NCBI GenBank assembly: GCA_937951485.1
Contig: CALEDJ010000031.1
Span: 1 to 64,000, forward strand
Origin: an uncultured bacterium
GTDB taxonomy: Bacteria; Hydrogenedentota; Hydrogenedentia; Hydrogenedentales; CAILVY01
Direction of reading: 5' to 3'
DNA: 64,000 bases
The position numbers were made by a program, and so were the translations under genes. Shown here in pieces: positions 1-8,654 of this stretch (positions are counted from its first letter, which is position 1; the number at the start of each line of letters is the position of its first letter). A model generated the notes under the pieces. The model saw only the letters and a program-made list of their open reading frames with translations, was not told the DNA's origin and ran no database searches.

Positions 1-2
1 TG

Positions 3-131
3 GACAGCACTCACGCCAATACCAGGGCCGAGCGGCTCATGAACCGGGCGCGGATTGGGAACGACTTCCTGCAATTGCACCGATCTTCGCTCAAGGACGC
101 ATTCGCCGCATTACAGGCGTTGCCTGCATAA
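3..131 (+). CDS. 3' end of a protein gene cut by the window edge, family not certain
   Basis: An open frame runs from the first bases to a TAA at 129-131 and gives about 42 residues ending in LKDAFAALQALPA. The tail is amphipathic and helical. It loosely resembles the C-terminal helix of DUF294-type nucleotidyltransferase substrate-binding proteins, which often end in a 'LKEAFR..LQ' pattern, but this is too short to rely on. The rest of the gene lies outside the window. Confidence 0.4.
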   Translation, partial: DSTHANTRAERLMNRARIGNDFLQLHRSSLKDAFAALQALPA

Positions 132-476
132 AACCGGGGAGCACTGAGGACGGCGATCGGAAAGGCAGTTATTGGAGACTTGGCACACGCGAAACAAAGG
201 AATCTGGATATTGGGGGGAAAGAGAGGAACTCAGGTCGGGAATGCCGGGGATTTTCTGTGAGACGAAAAACCGGCAGGCCACTGCTGAAATACCTCTGGA
301 TGAGGCATTTGCGAAATGGCCTGTTTTTGCGTTTAAGAACACGAAATATCCGGGATTTTTGATGGAACTGTGGTCCGAAATGCCTATTTCATGAATGCCT
401 CTGGATACTTTCCTGTTGAATCTTGACAAGATGTCGGTTATCATCATTGTGTTGTTGAAAAGAGGGGGAGAATCTG
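132..476. other. 345-bp gap holding a dispersed repeat and a possible promoter
   Basis: No convincing gene is seen. Short frames (for example 242-394, 50 codons) lack family resemblance. The stretch 299-421 is a diverged copy of the sequence at 43128-43250 on the other strand. A TTGACA hexamer lies at 423-428, followed 16 bases later by CATTGT (445-450). This is a plausible weak sigma-70 promoter for the gene starting at 477. Confidence 0.5.
299..421 (+). repeat. 123-bp dispersed repeat, copy A
   Basis: Aligned without gaps to the reverse complement of 43128-43250. The first 72 positions match at about 83% (60 of 72) and the last 51 at about 59%. The homology begins sharply at GA(T/C)GAGGCA. 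Changes in the best half fall mostly at first and second codon positions of the longest open frame, so the element does not look like a selected protein-coding segment. Copy A lies just upstream of the gene at 477. Confidence 0.65.
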
Positions 477-1565
477 ATGTCGCCAGAACCAACGGAACAG
501 GATGCATTACGGCCCTGTCCCATCTGCCGTACGCCGATCAGCGTACTGGCGGTGCGGTGTCGGCATTGCGGGTCGGAAGTAGGGCGTCCGCGCAGAGAAG
601 CGGAGACCTTTACGATTCGAGACCTTGGGGGGGGATCCGAGACGACCTATACGGTGTCGGGCAATGTGCTGGATGCCCTGGAGATTTTCAGGGCGGAGGA
701 ACGTTCCGCACAAGAGAAACTGCGGCGCGCGCGCGAGGCTGGCCATTCATCGTGGTTTCGTCTTCGTCATCGGAAAGAGGACGAGGAAGTCAAGGAGAAT
801 CGCCTGGCGACCAATTTGCCGCAATTGGATGCCAAGCACCGGGAGTTGGCGATGCTGGGGAGGGACTCGCAAGGTCCCGGCAAGCCGGAGCCGGCATCCT
901 CGGCGGGGATGGAATTTGTGCGGCGGTGTTTTATAGGCGGTGGCGTCGTCGTCGGGCTTCTCGTGATCTATTTTGCAGGCGATTATGCTTGGAAAAATGT
1001 TTCGGCGTACATGAACCGATCGGGCGAGTCGGACGAGTTTGTGTACGTGAACCGCGCGCTCCAATGGCTCAAGGAGGGTCGTCCGACCATTGAGGCGCTT
1101 GAGGAGGCGCTTGAGGCGATCAAATTCAATAACACCCCTGAGAACCGCCGGATAGCCAATGAAGTGCGGGATCGGTTTGTCGCAGAAATAGAAGAACTGC
1201 TGGCCGAGTATCCCTGGCGTCGCAACACCCTGGATCGCGCCTCTACCGTGGTGAACAGGGCTGCACAAAAGGATTCTGACCGAAGTATCCGGGAATTACT
1301 TGATCGGGTGAATGCCGAGGTGGCGGCTTTTAAACTGGTGCTGATGTCGGTGGATGTGCGGGAAGGTACGGCCACGTTTCGACTGCATGATCCAAATTTT
1401 CCACTCACGGAACAGACGGTGCGTGAAGGGGACTATGTGCAGGGGCGCTTTCTGGTAAAGCGAATCACGGCTTCAAGCGTCCGCCTGGAGGACGCCAAAG
1501 TGGAGACGCCGCATGGATTCCGTACGCTTCTGGCGCGGCTGAGAACGCCTGTTGTGGGTGAGTGA
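477..1565 (+). CDS. Zinc-ribbon, single-pass membrane protein of unknown function
   Basis: A 362-residue protein starting at ATG 477 behind a GGGGGAG ribosome-binding site. The N-terminus is a four-cysteine zinc ribbon (C14, C17, C28, C31; CPIC and CRHC). A charged, probably coiled region follows (about 65-125). One transmembrane segment rich in Gly, Val and Leu (about 151-172) separates it from a roughly 190-residue C-terminal domain that is helical, then beta-rich. The layout suggests a cytosolic zinc ribbon tethered to the membrane with the C-terminal domain outside the cytoplasm. I do not recognise the C-terminal domain. It is followed 122 bases later by a lipoprotein gene on the same strand. 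Confidence 0.8.
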   Translation: MSPEPTEQDALRPCPICRTPISVLAVRCRHCGSEVGRPRREAETFTIRDLGGGSETTYTVSGNVLDALEIFRAEERSAQEKLRRAREAGHSSWFRLRHRKEDEEVKENRLATNLPQLDAKHRELAMLGRDSQGPGKPEPASSAGMEFVRRCFIGGGVVVGLLVIYFAGDYAWKNVSAYMNRSGESDEFVYVNRALQWLKEGRPTIEALEEALEAIKFNNTPENRRIANEVRDRFVAEIEELLAEYPWRRNTLDRASTVVNRAAQKDSDRSIRELLDRVNAEVAAFKLVLMSVDVREGTATFRLHDPNFPLTEQTVREGDYVQGRFLVKRITASSVRLEDAKVETPHGFRTLLARLRTPVVGE

Positions 1566-1687
1566 ATGCCGGGGGCGGGGCGATGTTCCTGATTGATGCG
1601 GCGATTGTGCTATGATAGCGCCTGTTTTCCGTACTTCAGGATGCTCGCGTCCCTTTTCACATCGGTTCATTGGAAGGAACACGCATT

Positions 1688-2302
1688 ATGCCGCAGAAAG
1701 TGGCCATAGGTTTGTTGATTGTCATGGCGGGGATTGTGGGGGTATCCTGCGCCGCCAAGCGGGAGAAAGGCCCTGCGCTTGATCTGTCTTCTCCGCAGTC
1801 TGCGGCGGAGTTCGAAGCGCAATTGCGTGAGGCGGTCAACCGATATATGGCGAGCGCCGGTCGCGACGAAGACATGACGCGGGCGCCCATCACCCGGCGC
1901 AGGCCGTATTATTTCAAGGAGTTTGTCATATATCCTTCGGATGCGTCCGAGGCGCAAGTCACGCTGCAGCAGCGGGAATCGCGCACCCGGCCCTATATTG
2001 CGGATGCAAAAGTGGATAAGCGCAGGTATTATACCGATCCGCACAAGAAGCGGAAGTCAGCGCAGCAGGATTTGAAATTCTACCGCGACACGGGTCATGA
2101 AACATTGACCTATGAGTATCGCGACAACCGCTGGTGGCGGGTGGGCAGTCTGTTCATTCCGGAGAAATCGGAGGAATATGTCAACGGCGAGTGGCTGCCC
2201 CGCCGGGAAGAGGTCAGGGTTTTTGTGGAACCGGAAGAGCCGGAAGGTTTTTGGCTCATCCGCAAATTCAGGCAGTGGTTCCGCAGGGACAGGGCCGAAT
2301 AA
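1688..2302 (+). CDS. Putative lipoprotein of unknown function
   Basis: A 204-residue protein from ATG 1688, preceded by a GGAAGGA ribosome-binding site about 8 bases upstream. The same frame is open from an ATG at 1670, but that start lies before the ribosome-binding site. The first 20 residues form a short lipoprotein signal ending in GVS before Cys21 (lipobox), so it is probably lipid-anchored. The mature part is rich in Arg, Lys, Glu and Tyr with a Trp-rich stretch near the C-terminus (RWWRVGSLF). No family is recognised. The next gene begins 30 bases downstream, so the two are probably co-transcribed. Confidence 0.75.
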   Translation: MPQKVAIGLLIVMAGIVGVSCAAKREKGPALDLSSPQSAAEFEAQLREAVNRYMASAGRDEDMTRAPITRRRPYYFKEFVIYPSDASEAQVTLQQRESRTRPYIADAKVDKRRYYTDPHKKRKSAQQDLKFYRDTGHETLTYEYRDNRWWRVGSLFIPEKSEEYVNGEWLPRREEVRVFVEPEEPEGFWLIRKFRQWFRRDRAE

Positions 2303-2331
2303 TCTCCACGACGCATGGATTCAGGAGCGCC

Positions 2332-3630
2332 ATGGAGCAACGGGAAACGTTGAACACCAGATTCGCCTGGCTGGAAGCGGTCGTGATAGTTGCGGCTGTA
2401 ACGCTGGCAGCATTGGGCGTACGCCATGTGATTGCCGGGGAGACGGTCAACAGCCGTATGGCCACGGTGTGGAGCCTGACCAAGCATGGCACATGGTACA
2501 TTGACCGTCCGGTTGAGGAGCCGAGGAATCCGTTTGAAGCGATGACGGTGGACAAGGTCGCTGTCCGGGGTCGCCTGATCTCCAGTAAACCGCCGATGAT
2601 ACCGTTGATTATGACAGGGGAATATCTGTTGCTGCGGGGGCTTTTCGGATGGGACTTGGAACATCGGGAGCATCTCAAGCCCATCCTGCAAGTGATGAAC
2701 CTGACGCTGGTGGTTTTTCCCTTTGCCATTGCTTTGATTTTTTTTGCAATGCTCTTGCGTCTGTTTGTGGAGAATCCATGGCGGCGGTTGTTCTGGGTGG
2801 CTTCGATGGCCTTCTGCACCCAGGTTTTCGGTTATTCCTCGCAACTCAACAATCACGTGCCCGCCGTCGGCATGCTCATGCCGATGCTTTATTTTGGCAT
2901 CGGGCTGGCCTCCGGCAAACTGCCGGCAAAGCCCTGGCGCTTTGTTGTGTTCGGCTTGTGCGGGGCGCTTCTCTTCACCTTTGATTTGCCCATCACCATT
3001 TTTGTCGCACTGACGGGTCTCTATTTGCTGTATTGTCACCCCCGAAACACCATGATTTGGACCACCCTTGGCGTTTTGGGGCCTTTGTTGGTTCATTTCG
3101 CGATTATGACGACGGTGACGGGAAGCCCCCTGCCGGTGCAAATGAACAAAGACTGTTATTTGTTCGAGTCTTCAATGTGGCGCAATCCCATGGGCCTGGA
3201 CAGCCTGAACGAGCCGAAGCCGGTTTATCTGTTCCATTTCACCTTGGGCCGCCACGGCGTGTTTCTGCTTTTTCCCATCCTGATCACGGGGCTATTGGGA
3301 TGCGCTCTGGCGTTGCTGCGTCGCGATGTTCCCGGGCGGGGCTATGTCTTGGGCGGTGCGGCGGGTTTTCTGCTGATAACTTTGTATTATTTGCTGAATA
3401 CCCATGGATATGGCGGAGAAGCCTACGGGTTCCGCTGGTACATCGGAGCGATGCCCGTGTTGCTTCTCATGGGCGCGTCGTTTCATGAACGGGTGCATCC
3501 GCGATGGTTTTGGGGGGTGCTGATTCTTCTGGCGGCGGTGTCCGCCTACTCCGCCTGGGAATGTCATCGGAATCCGTGGGGAGCCGACCTCGAATGGACT
3601 GCGCGCCTGGTGTTTGGCCCAAGCCATTGA
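2332..3630 (+). CDS. Polytopic membrane protein, possibly GT-C type glycosyltransferase
   Basis: A 432-residue protein from ATG 2332, chosen because AGGAG sits 5 bases upstream. The frame is open further upstream but has no ribosome-binding site there. About ten hydrophobic helices are visible, starting at residue 15 (AVVIVAAVTLAALGV). A loop after the first helix carries charged and Trp/Tyr residues (SRMATVWSLTKHGTWYIDRP), as in the first periplasmic loop of GT-C lipid-sugar glycosyltransferases and PMT-like proteins. The catalytic Asp pattern is not clear, so the assignment is tentative. It ends at 3630, directly against the convergent M20 gene. Confidence 0.7.
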   Translation: MEQRETLNTRFAWLEAVVIVAAVTLAALGVRHVIAGETVNSRMATVWSLTKHGTWYIDRPVEEPRNPFEAMTVDKVAVRGRLISSKPPMIPLIMTGEYLLLRGLFGWDLEHREHLKPILQVMNLTLVVFPFAIALIFFAMLLRLFVENPWRRLFWVASMAFCTQVFGYSSQLNNHVPAVGMLMPMLYFGIGLASGKLPAKPWRFVVFGLCGALLFTFDLPITIFVALTGLYLLYCHPRNTMIWTTLGVLGPLLVHFAIMTTVTGSPLPVQMNKDCYLFESSMWRNPMGLDSLNEPKPVYLFHFTLGRHGVFLLFPILITGLLGCALALLRRDVPGRGYVLGGAAGFLLITLYYLLNTHGYGGEAYGFRWYIGAMPVLLLMGASFHERVHPRWFWGVLILLAAVSAYSAWECHRNPWGADLEWTARLVFGPSH

Positions 3631-4836
3631 TCAGTCGGCAGCAGCATTTTCGAAGAACCGGATCGCCAGCGCGGCGAGCAACTCGACGGCCATGGGGATG
3701 GCGGCGTCATTGAAGTCAAAACGGGGATGATGCAGGGGGATTTGAGCGGTGTTATTCTTGTCGGTGTTTCCAAGGAAGATATAGGCGCCGGGGACTTTCT
3801 GGAGGTAGAAGGCGAAATCCTCGGAGGCCATGAATGGATGCTGCAACGCTTCGAGGGCCTGGGGGCCAAAGTGATCGGCGATGACGCCGCGCGCGAAGAA
3901 AGCCATCCCCGGATCGTTACAGAGGGGTGGATAGCCGTCGCCGTGAAGGGCAAATTGCGCCTCGGCGCGAAATCCCGCGGCAATCTGTGAGGCGAGGCGT
4001 GGAATGGCTTCGATGATATGATGGCGCACGTGCATTGACAAGGTGCGGAATCCGCCTTCCATTCTGGCCAGGGCGGGGATGATATTGGCGGCCGTTCCGG
4101 ATTTCACGCGGCCGATGGTAATCACCGCAGGGTCCCAGGGATTTAATTCGCGGCTGATGATGCTTTGCAGCGCCGTGATGATATGGGCTGACACGAGGAC
4201 AGGGTCCACGGCGTTTGCAGGGTCCGCCGCGTGGCCGCCGTGTCCGATGATATCAATGTGAAAAAAGTCCGCGCCCGCCATCACCGGCCCGTCGCCCGCA
4301 ACAGCAGCGCCTGCGGGAAGCGCGGGGCAGGCGTGCAGGGCGAAGGCGGCGGACACATCATCCAATATCCCCTCCTCCACGATTCTGCGTCCGCCTCCCG
4401 CCTGTTCCTCGGCGGGCTGGAATATCAGGCGGACCGCGCCGCGTATGCGATGGCGGTTCTGAATGAGTGTTTTGGCCGCCCCGCAAAGACAGGCGACATG
4501 GCCGTCGTGCCCACAGGCGTGCATACGCCCGGGCGTCTTGGAGGCATAGGGCAGGCCGGTCTCCTCTTGAATTTCCAAGGCGTCCATGTCGGCGCGGAGG
4601 ACAACGGTTCTGCGGTCGGACGGTTTTTGCCCTTTGATTTCCGCGACAATCCCCGTGCCGCCGGCGTGCCCTCTGGTATAGCGGATATCGTTTTCTTCAA
4701 GAAACTGCGCGATCCGGTCTGAAGTCCAGTGTTCTTCAAAGCAAATTTCCGGATGTTCATGGAGTTCGTGGCGCAAGGCGACGATTTCGGGAATGAGGTC
4801 GGCGACTTCTTGCCGGAGGAGGTTCTGCGTCATCAT
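3631..4836 (-). CDS. M20D-family amidohydrolase / metallopeptidase
   Basis: This 401-residue cytosolic hydrolase belongs to the M20D group (hippurate hydrolase, N-acyl-amino acid amidohydrolase, IAA-amino acid hydrolase). These use two metal ions to cleave an acyl or aminoacyl amide bond. Visible motifs are RHELHEHPE near the N-terminus, LRADMDAL, the metal-binding MHACGHDGH and EEQAGGG, and a C-terminal HPFMASEDFAF segment. The small lid (dimerisation) domain lies in the middle. I start it at ATG 4836, which has GGAAAG upstream. An in-frame ATG at 4869 would add 11 residues. It follows the lptD-like gene by about 50 bases and is probably in the same operon. The natural substrate cannot be told from sequence. 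Confidence 0.88.
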   Translation of the reverse strand: MMTQNLLRQEVADLIPEIVALRHELHEHPEICFEEHWTSDRIAQFLEENDIRYTRGHAGGTGIVAEIKGQKPSDRRTVVLRADMDALEIQEETGLPYASKTPGRMHACGHDGHVACLCGAAKTLIQNRHRIRGAVRLIFQPAEEQAGGGRRIVEEGILDDVSAAFALHACPALPAGAAVAGDGPVMAGADFFHIDIIGHGGHAADPANAVDPVLVSAHIITALQSIISRELNPWDPAVITIGRVKSGTAANIIPALARMEGGFRTLSMHVRHHIIEAIPRLASQIAAGFRAEAQFALHGDGYPPLCNDPGMAFFARGVIADHFGPQALEALQHPFMASEDFAFYLQKVPGAYIFLGNTDKNNTAQIPLHHPRFDFNDAAIPMAVELLAALAIRFFENAAAD

Positions 4837-4884
4837 GGGATGCGCTTTCCGTTGTTTCTGGGAATGCAAGTGGCCTCGAACGTA

Positions 4885-7800
4885 TCAGATGCGGATGCGG
4901 GTGCCCGGAAACGCGGTGATGCTGAATTCGATATTGAAGTCGGTGCCGCGTTCACGGTTGCGGATGCGCAGCGCGGTCTCCCAGCAATGGAGTGTGCGCC
5001 GGATTTCGTAAGTCTGGATGCGCAAGTCACCCCGGCTGATGTCAACGATATGCTCAAACCACAGACCCCAGTGGTCGCCCAGTTTGCATCCCAAACTGTA
5101 AAGAATATCACGGTTATACACCCGGCTTGCGGTTTCGGTGTAGATGAACCCCGCGCGTCCGTTAAAATAGCCGCCCATCGGAATGTCGTCATAGTAGAGA
5201 TGGGTCAGCACCCGGTTGAAATCGCCCAGCATGGTCTGGTACTCGATTTCAGGATTCAATCGCCAAGGCTGCCGGAAAATCAATTCATATGCCTGAAGGA
5301 ATCTCTCGTTCTGATAGAGGGGGACTCGCGGGAGAATGTCCCGATTGACCTTGTGGCGCTCTGCCGCCAGTTGAAATCCCCACCAGGGTCTCGGTCTCAA
5401 GTCAATTTCCGCTTCGTAATTTTCAGAGGCGCTGGTCTCGTTCCAGAGATCATTTCCCTGATACAGGGTGAAGCGCCCCACCTGCCAGACCTCGTTGGTA
5501 TAGGCGTCGCGGCCGTACAGCAGGTTATCGAGTTTGGATTCGATGCGGGCCTGCCCATAGACGCTGTCCCATGCGTCGTATCGGGGCGATTTCTCGATGC
5601 TGAGTGTTGACTTGGGCCTATAGGACATGGTCACTGAGGGAACGACCATGTGTTTGAATTCGGAAAAACCGAGGAAGCCGGGGTAGGTTTTGTGGAAGCG
5701 GCTTTGGGCCGTCACGCTGAGTTTGGTGGAAAGACGTGCCTGGGCGGTGTCGTCATGGTCTTCAGTGAGGTAAAAAGTGGCTTCGTTTTCCCAGTGGGGC
5801 GTAAGGGTGAATCCTTCCACAGGCGCCCAGGCATAGGACAGGCGGGCGATGTTGGTCTGGCGTCCGCCGGTATCGCCGTTCTGTTCGCGCTCGTTGTAGC
5901 CGAGGAGGGTGTCATAAGTGAAATAGAGGTTGGGCGCGATGCGGCGCTCGATAAGGTGGAAGGTCGCTTCGGGAAGGTATTCCGTTTCATAGACCCAGCG
6001 GTGCATGTTCAGTCGCGCGGTGGAGGTGGCGATATAGGAGGGTTGGCGATACGTGACGTTGACGAAGTCCCTTGGGGTGGTCCGATGCCGATAGAGTTCC
6101 CGGTGAAAATCTTTGTAAACGTCCCGATCGCGCCACATTTCGAGTTGTCCGCGCACTACCAGGTCTTCCGAGTATTCATAGCGGTGATACCATTCGCCGT
6201 AGCCTCGGCTTTCTGTGGTCATCAGGCCGTGCGCTTCGCCCTTGCTTCGGAAAAAGGGCGAGGCGGGATTGTCCATGAAATCGTATTTCACGTCTAATCC
6301 CAATCCGACGCCTTCTTTTTCCGTGGGATATAATCGCGGTCCCACGGTGATATCTCGGTTCACTTCAAACTGCATGCCGACATTGGCGTAGTAGCCCAAT
6401 TCGGCGGAGCGGCCGGAGCGGAAGTCAATGTACCAGGGGTTTTCCTCCTGGAGGTTGGCCCGCCAGCGCGGGAGGTACAGCGGGGTGGGCACTTTTCCGA
6501 ATTGAAGGCGGGCATGCGAACCGCGCAGCACCTGATCCTGGTCGGCGCTGAAGGTTTTCATGCGCAACCGATAGTGAGGGTTCTCCTGGTCGCAGGTGGT
6601 AACCCAGACCTCTTCGCCGTAAACTTGCTGGGGTCCTCGGATATACAGTTTGTCGGCATGAAAGTAATAGAGACCGGCGCGGCCCCTGACGTCTGTCAGT
6701 TCGCCTGTTTGACTGGCGAAGTCGAAGTGAACCTCGCTTGCGGTCATCTCGCGCGCAGGCTCAACGATATGCACGTCCTTGGCGTCCAGTTTTCCGACAC
6801 TCAGCCGCTGGCGGGCGCGTTCCTGATCGTCCAGTTCAGCGGTCAGCGGCGAGACCGCTTCGGGTGCCGCTTCAGGCGTCATTTCCTCCTCCATCGGCAA
6901 CTGGTAACGCATTTCCGAAGCAGTAAGGCGGGAAGATTCCTGCTCCACCTGCACATTTCCTTTGACGAAGATTTCGCCGGTGTCTTCGGAATGGGTGAGG
7001 GAATCAGCGCGGAACAGCATGTTTCCCATACGCAGGCGGACATTGTTTTCAAGATGCAACACACCGGTCTGTAAATCCCGGGTCATTTTTTCGGCCTCGA
7101 CATCCCGCAACGGCTCTGTCCAGTCGGGAGGTTCAAATCCCGCCTCCAACGAGCCGAATTCCGTTGGTTGTCGCAGGGCGTCTGTTATCGTACGCTTGGC
7201 GATTTGCCGCGTAGGCGCGGCGGCAGGTTTTGCCACATATCCCTCGGCGGTCCGGAGCGGATATCGCTTGAAGAGGCGCGCAAGAAACGATTTCTTTCTG
7301 GGCGTTTCTATTTCTGTCGTTTCCGGGGGTTCGTGGGGCAGTTCCGGCGGCGCTTCCGCGATGGCTGCCGACGGCGCTTCAGTAAGGGGGAGGAAGCGCC
7401 ATTCACGGTCCCGCGGACTCATGGCCAGCAAGGCGCCGGGAACTACTGAGATTCGCGTGGGCGCGAAATCCAGTGGAATGCGTTCACGCTCTGCAAGCGT
7501 GGCGTCCAGACGCACCAGGGTGCGTTCATAAAGAACAAATATTTCGTCCCGGTAAACGGTCATGGCTTCGACGGGGATTTCTTTGGCGCGGGTGATGCGG
7601 TGCGTTGCCGGGTCAACAATCAACAGTTTCGCCGCGCATCCCACGACAAAGCGGTCTCCGGACAAGGCGCCGAGGTGGTGGGGAATATCAGGGAGAGGCA
7701 CCTGGCTGCGCTCCGCCAGACGGTCGAGCCGGATGACGGTCAACTGGGGTTCGATGCGGCCAATCACGCCCAGAAATCGGCCGCTCGTCGTAACGCCGGA

Positions 7801-8277
7801 GGGGAAACCGGGCGCCTTTTCCAGGGTGGTGGTGAGGATGGGCGGTCCGGGATCAAGAATGGTGACGCTTTCGGAAAAGGTGTTGGTGACGACGAAGCGT
7901 CCATCGGGCATTGCGGCAAGCGTGGCGGGGCTTTCACCGACAGGGACGGTCGCAAGGAGGGTTTCATCGGGCAGATGGATAAGGGAAACGGTATTATCGA
8001 GGCGGTTGACGCACGCCAAGATATGGCCATCGGATGATAATGCCAACGCCACCGGCCCGCGGCCCACGGGAATCGTGCCGATGCGCGATTGATCATGGGG
8101 GTCGAAGACCCAAATCTCGTCGCGATTGTTCACTGCAAAATAGAGTCGGTTCTGGTCGGGGATCAGCAGGGCGTCGCGAAACTGCGCCTCCGCGTCGTAG
8201 GCGTCAAAAGGAGACGCCGCAGCGGACAGCATCCACAAGACAGTCAGGAGCCCGTATCCGATTGTCACATTGGACAT
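4885..8277 (-). CDS. LptD-like outer-membrane protein with N-terminal beta-propeller
   Basis: A protein of about 1,130 residues with a signal peptide at the start. Residues about 30-310 form YVTN-type beta-propeller repeats (RIGTIPVGRGPVALALSSDG, then LATVPVGESPATLAAMPDG). A Pro/Glu-rich linker follows (about 315-360). Next comes an OstA/LptA-like beta-jellyroll (NNVRLRMGNMLFRADSL, EIFVKGNVQVEQ). The rest is an LptD-type barrel domain (TTCDQENPHYRLRMKTF, GKVPTPLYLPRW) ending in alternating barrel strands. LptD inserts lipopolysaccharide into the outer leaflet of the outer membrane. The propeller is extra compared with the usual family. No good ribosome-binding site precedes ATG 8277 or the in-frame GTG at 8289, so the start is uncertain. 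It sits between a small secreted protein and an M20 hydrolase. Confidence 0.85.
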   Translation of the reverse strand: MSNVTIGYGLLTVLWMLSAAASPFDAYDAEAQFRDALLIPDQNRLYFAVNNRDEIWVFDPHDQSRIGTIPVGRGPVALALSSDGHILACVNRLDNTVSLIHLPDETLLATVPVGESPATLAAMPDGRFVVTNTFSESVTILDPGPPILTTTLEKAPGFPSGVTTSGRFLGVIGRIEPQLTVIRLDRLAERSQVPLPDIPHHLGALSGDRFVVGCAAKLLIVDPATHRITRAKEIPVEAMTVYRDEIFVLYERTLVRLDATLAERERIPLDFAPTRISVVPGALLAMSPRDREWRFLPLTEAPSAAIAEAPPELPHEPPETTEIETPRKKSFLARLFKRYPLRTAEGYVAKPAAAPTRQIAKRTITDALRQPTEFGSLEAGFEPPDWTEPLRDVEAEKMTRDLQTGVLHLENNVRLRMGNMLFRADSLTHSEDTGEIFVKGNVQVEQESSRLTASEMRYQLPMEEEMTPEAAPEAVSPLTAELDDQERARQRLSVGKLDAKDVHIVEPAREMTASEVHFDFASQTGELTDVRGRAGLYYFHADKLYIRGPQQVYGEEVWVTTCDQENPHYRLRMKTFSADQDQVLRGSHARLQFGKVPTPLYLPRWRANLQEENPWYIDFRSGRSAELGYYANVGMQFEVNRDITVGPRLYPTEKEGVGLGLDVKYDFMDNPASPFFRSKGEAHGLMTTESRGYGEWYHRYEYSEDLVVRGQLEMWRDRDVYKDFHRELYRHRTTPRDFVNVTYRQPSYIATSTARLNMHRWVYETEYLPEATFHLIERRIAPNLYFTYDTLLGYNEREQNGDTGGRQTNIARLSYAWAPVEGFTLTPHWENEATFYLTEDHDDTAQARLSTKLSVTAQSRFHKTYPGFLGFSEFKHMVVPSVTMSYRPKSTLSIEKSPRYDAWDSVYGQARIESKLDNLLYGRDAYTNEVWQVGRFTLYQGNDLWNETSASENYEAEIDLRPRPWWGFQLAAERHKVNRDILPRVPLYQNERFLQAYELIFRQPWRLNPEIEYQTMLGDFNRVLTHLYYDDIPMGGYFNGRAGFIYTETASRVYNRDILYSLGCKLGDHWGLWFEHIVDISRGDLRIQTYEIRRTLHCWETALRIRNRERGTDFNIEFSITAFPGTRIRI

Positions 8278-8357
8278 AACCACACCCACGCCGGCAGCGG
8301 CGTCTTTGTATGCATTTCAAGCCCTGTGTATCCTGAAGGCGACCACACTGATTTCGG

Positions 8358-8654
8358 TCATCGCCCGGGAAGTATGAACCAGAAGGCGGCGACGCGTTTG
8401 GATGATCTGTCTTCGGAGCGATGTATTTCCAAGGGACGATGAATTTCCGGCGGTCTGTCCTGGCTCGTCTTGGATTCAGCGGTGGGGACAGTAACCGGTG
8501 GCGCAGGGGCGGGCGACGGCGCATCGGTGGATGTGTCGCCAGCGGCATTTGCGGGCGGGGGCAAATCCCGTGTCTGCACTGTTGTTTCTCCCTGCTGCGC
8601 CCATGCGGCGCCCGCCGTGAGAGCGAACAAGACTGCCGGAAGTATTCTCAACAT
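8358..8654 (-). CDS. Small secreted proline-rich protein
   Basis: A 98-residue protein whose ATG overlaps the stop codon of the upstream sugar kinase by seven bases (ATGTTGA), suggesting translational coupling. The first 19 residues form a clear signal peptide ending in AWAQ. The mature part is rich in Pro, Ala, Thr and Ser (PSPAPAPPVTVP) and then charged, so it is probably disordered and lies in the periplasm. It precedes the lptD-like gene by about 80 bases. No family is recognised. A role in envelope assembly is possible only by position. Confidence 0.65.
   Translation of the reverse strand: MLRILPAVLFALTAGAAWAQQGETTVQTRDLPPPANAAGDTSTDAPSPAPAPPVTVPTAESKTSQDRPPEIHRPLEIHRSEDRSSKRVAAFWFILPGR

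Noticed and set aside
242-394. A 50-codon frame in the first gap considered as a small gene
   Set aside because: Its only similarity is to the dispersed repeat copy at 43128-43250, where the frame and codon positions are not conserved; no ribosome-binding site is evident.
7115-7145. A tRNA-like T-arm sequence (GGTTCAAATCC)
   Set aside because: The stem and loop sizes do not fit a T-arm, no other tRNA arms surround it, and it lies inside the lptD-like coding sequence.
7129-7150. Possible attachment site from the same tRNA-like bases
   Set aside because: No integrase and no second copy of the sequence in the window.
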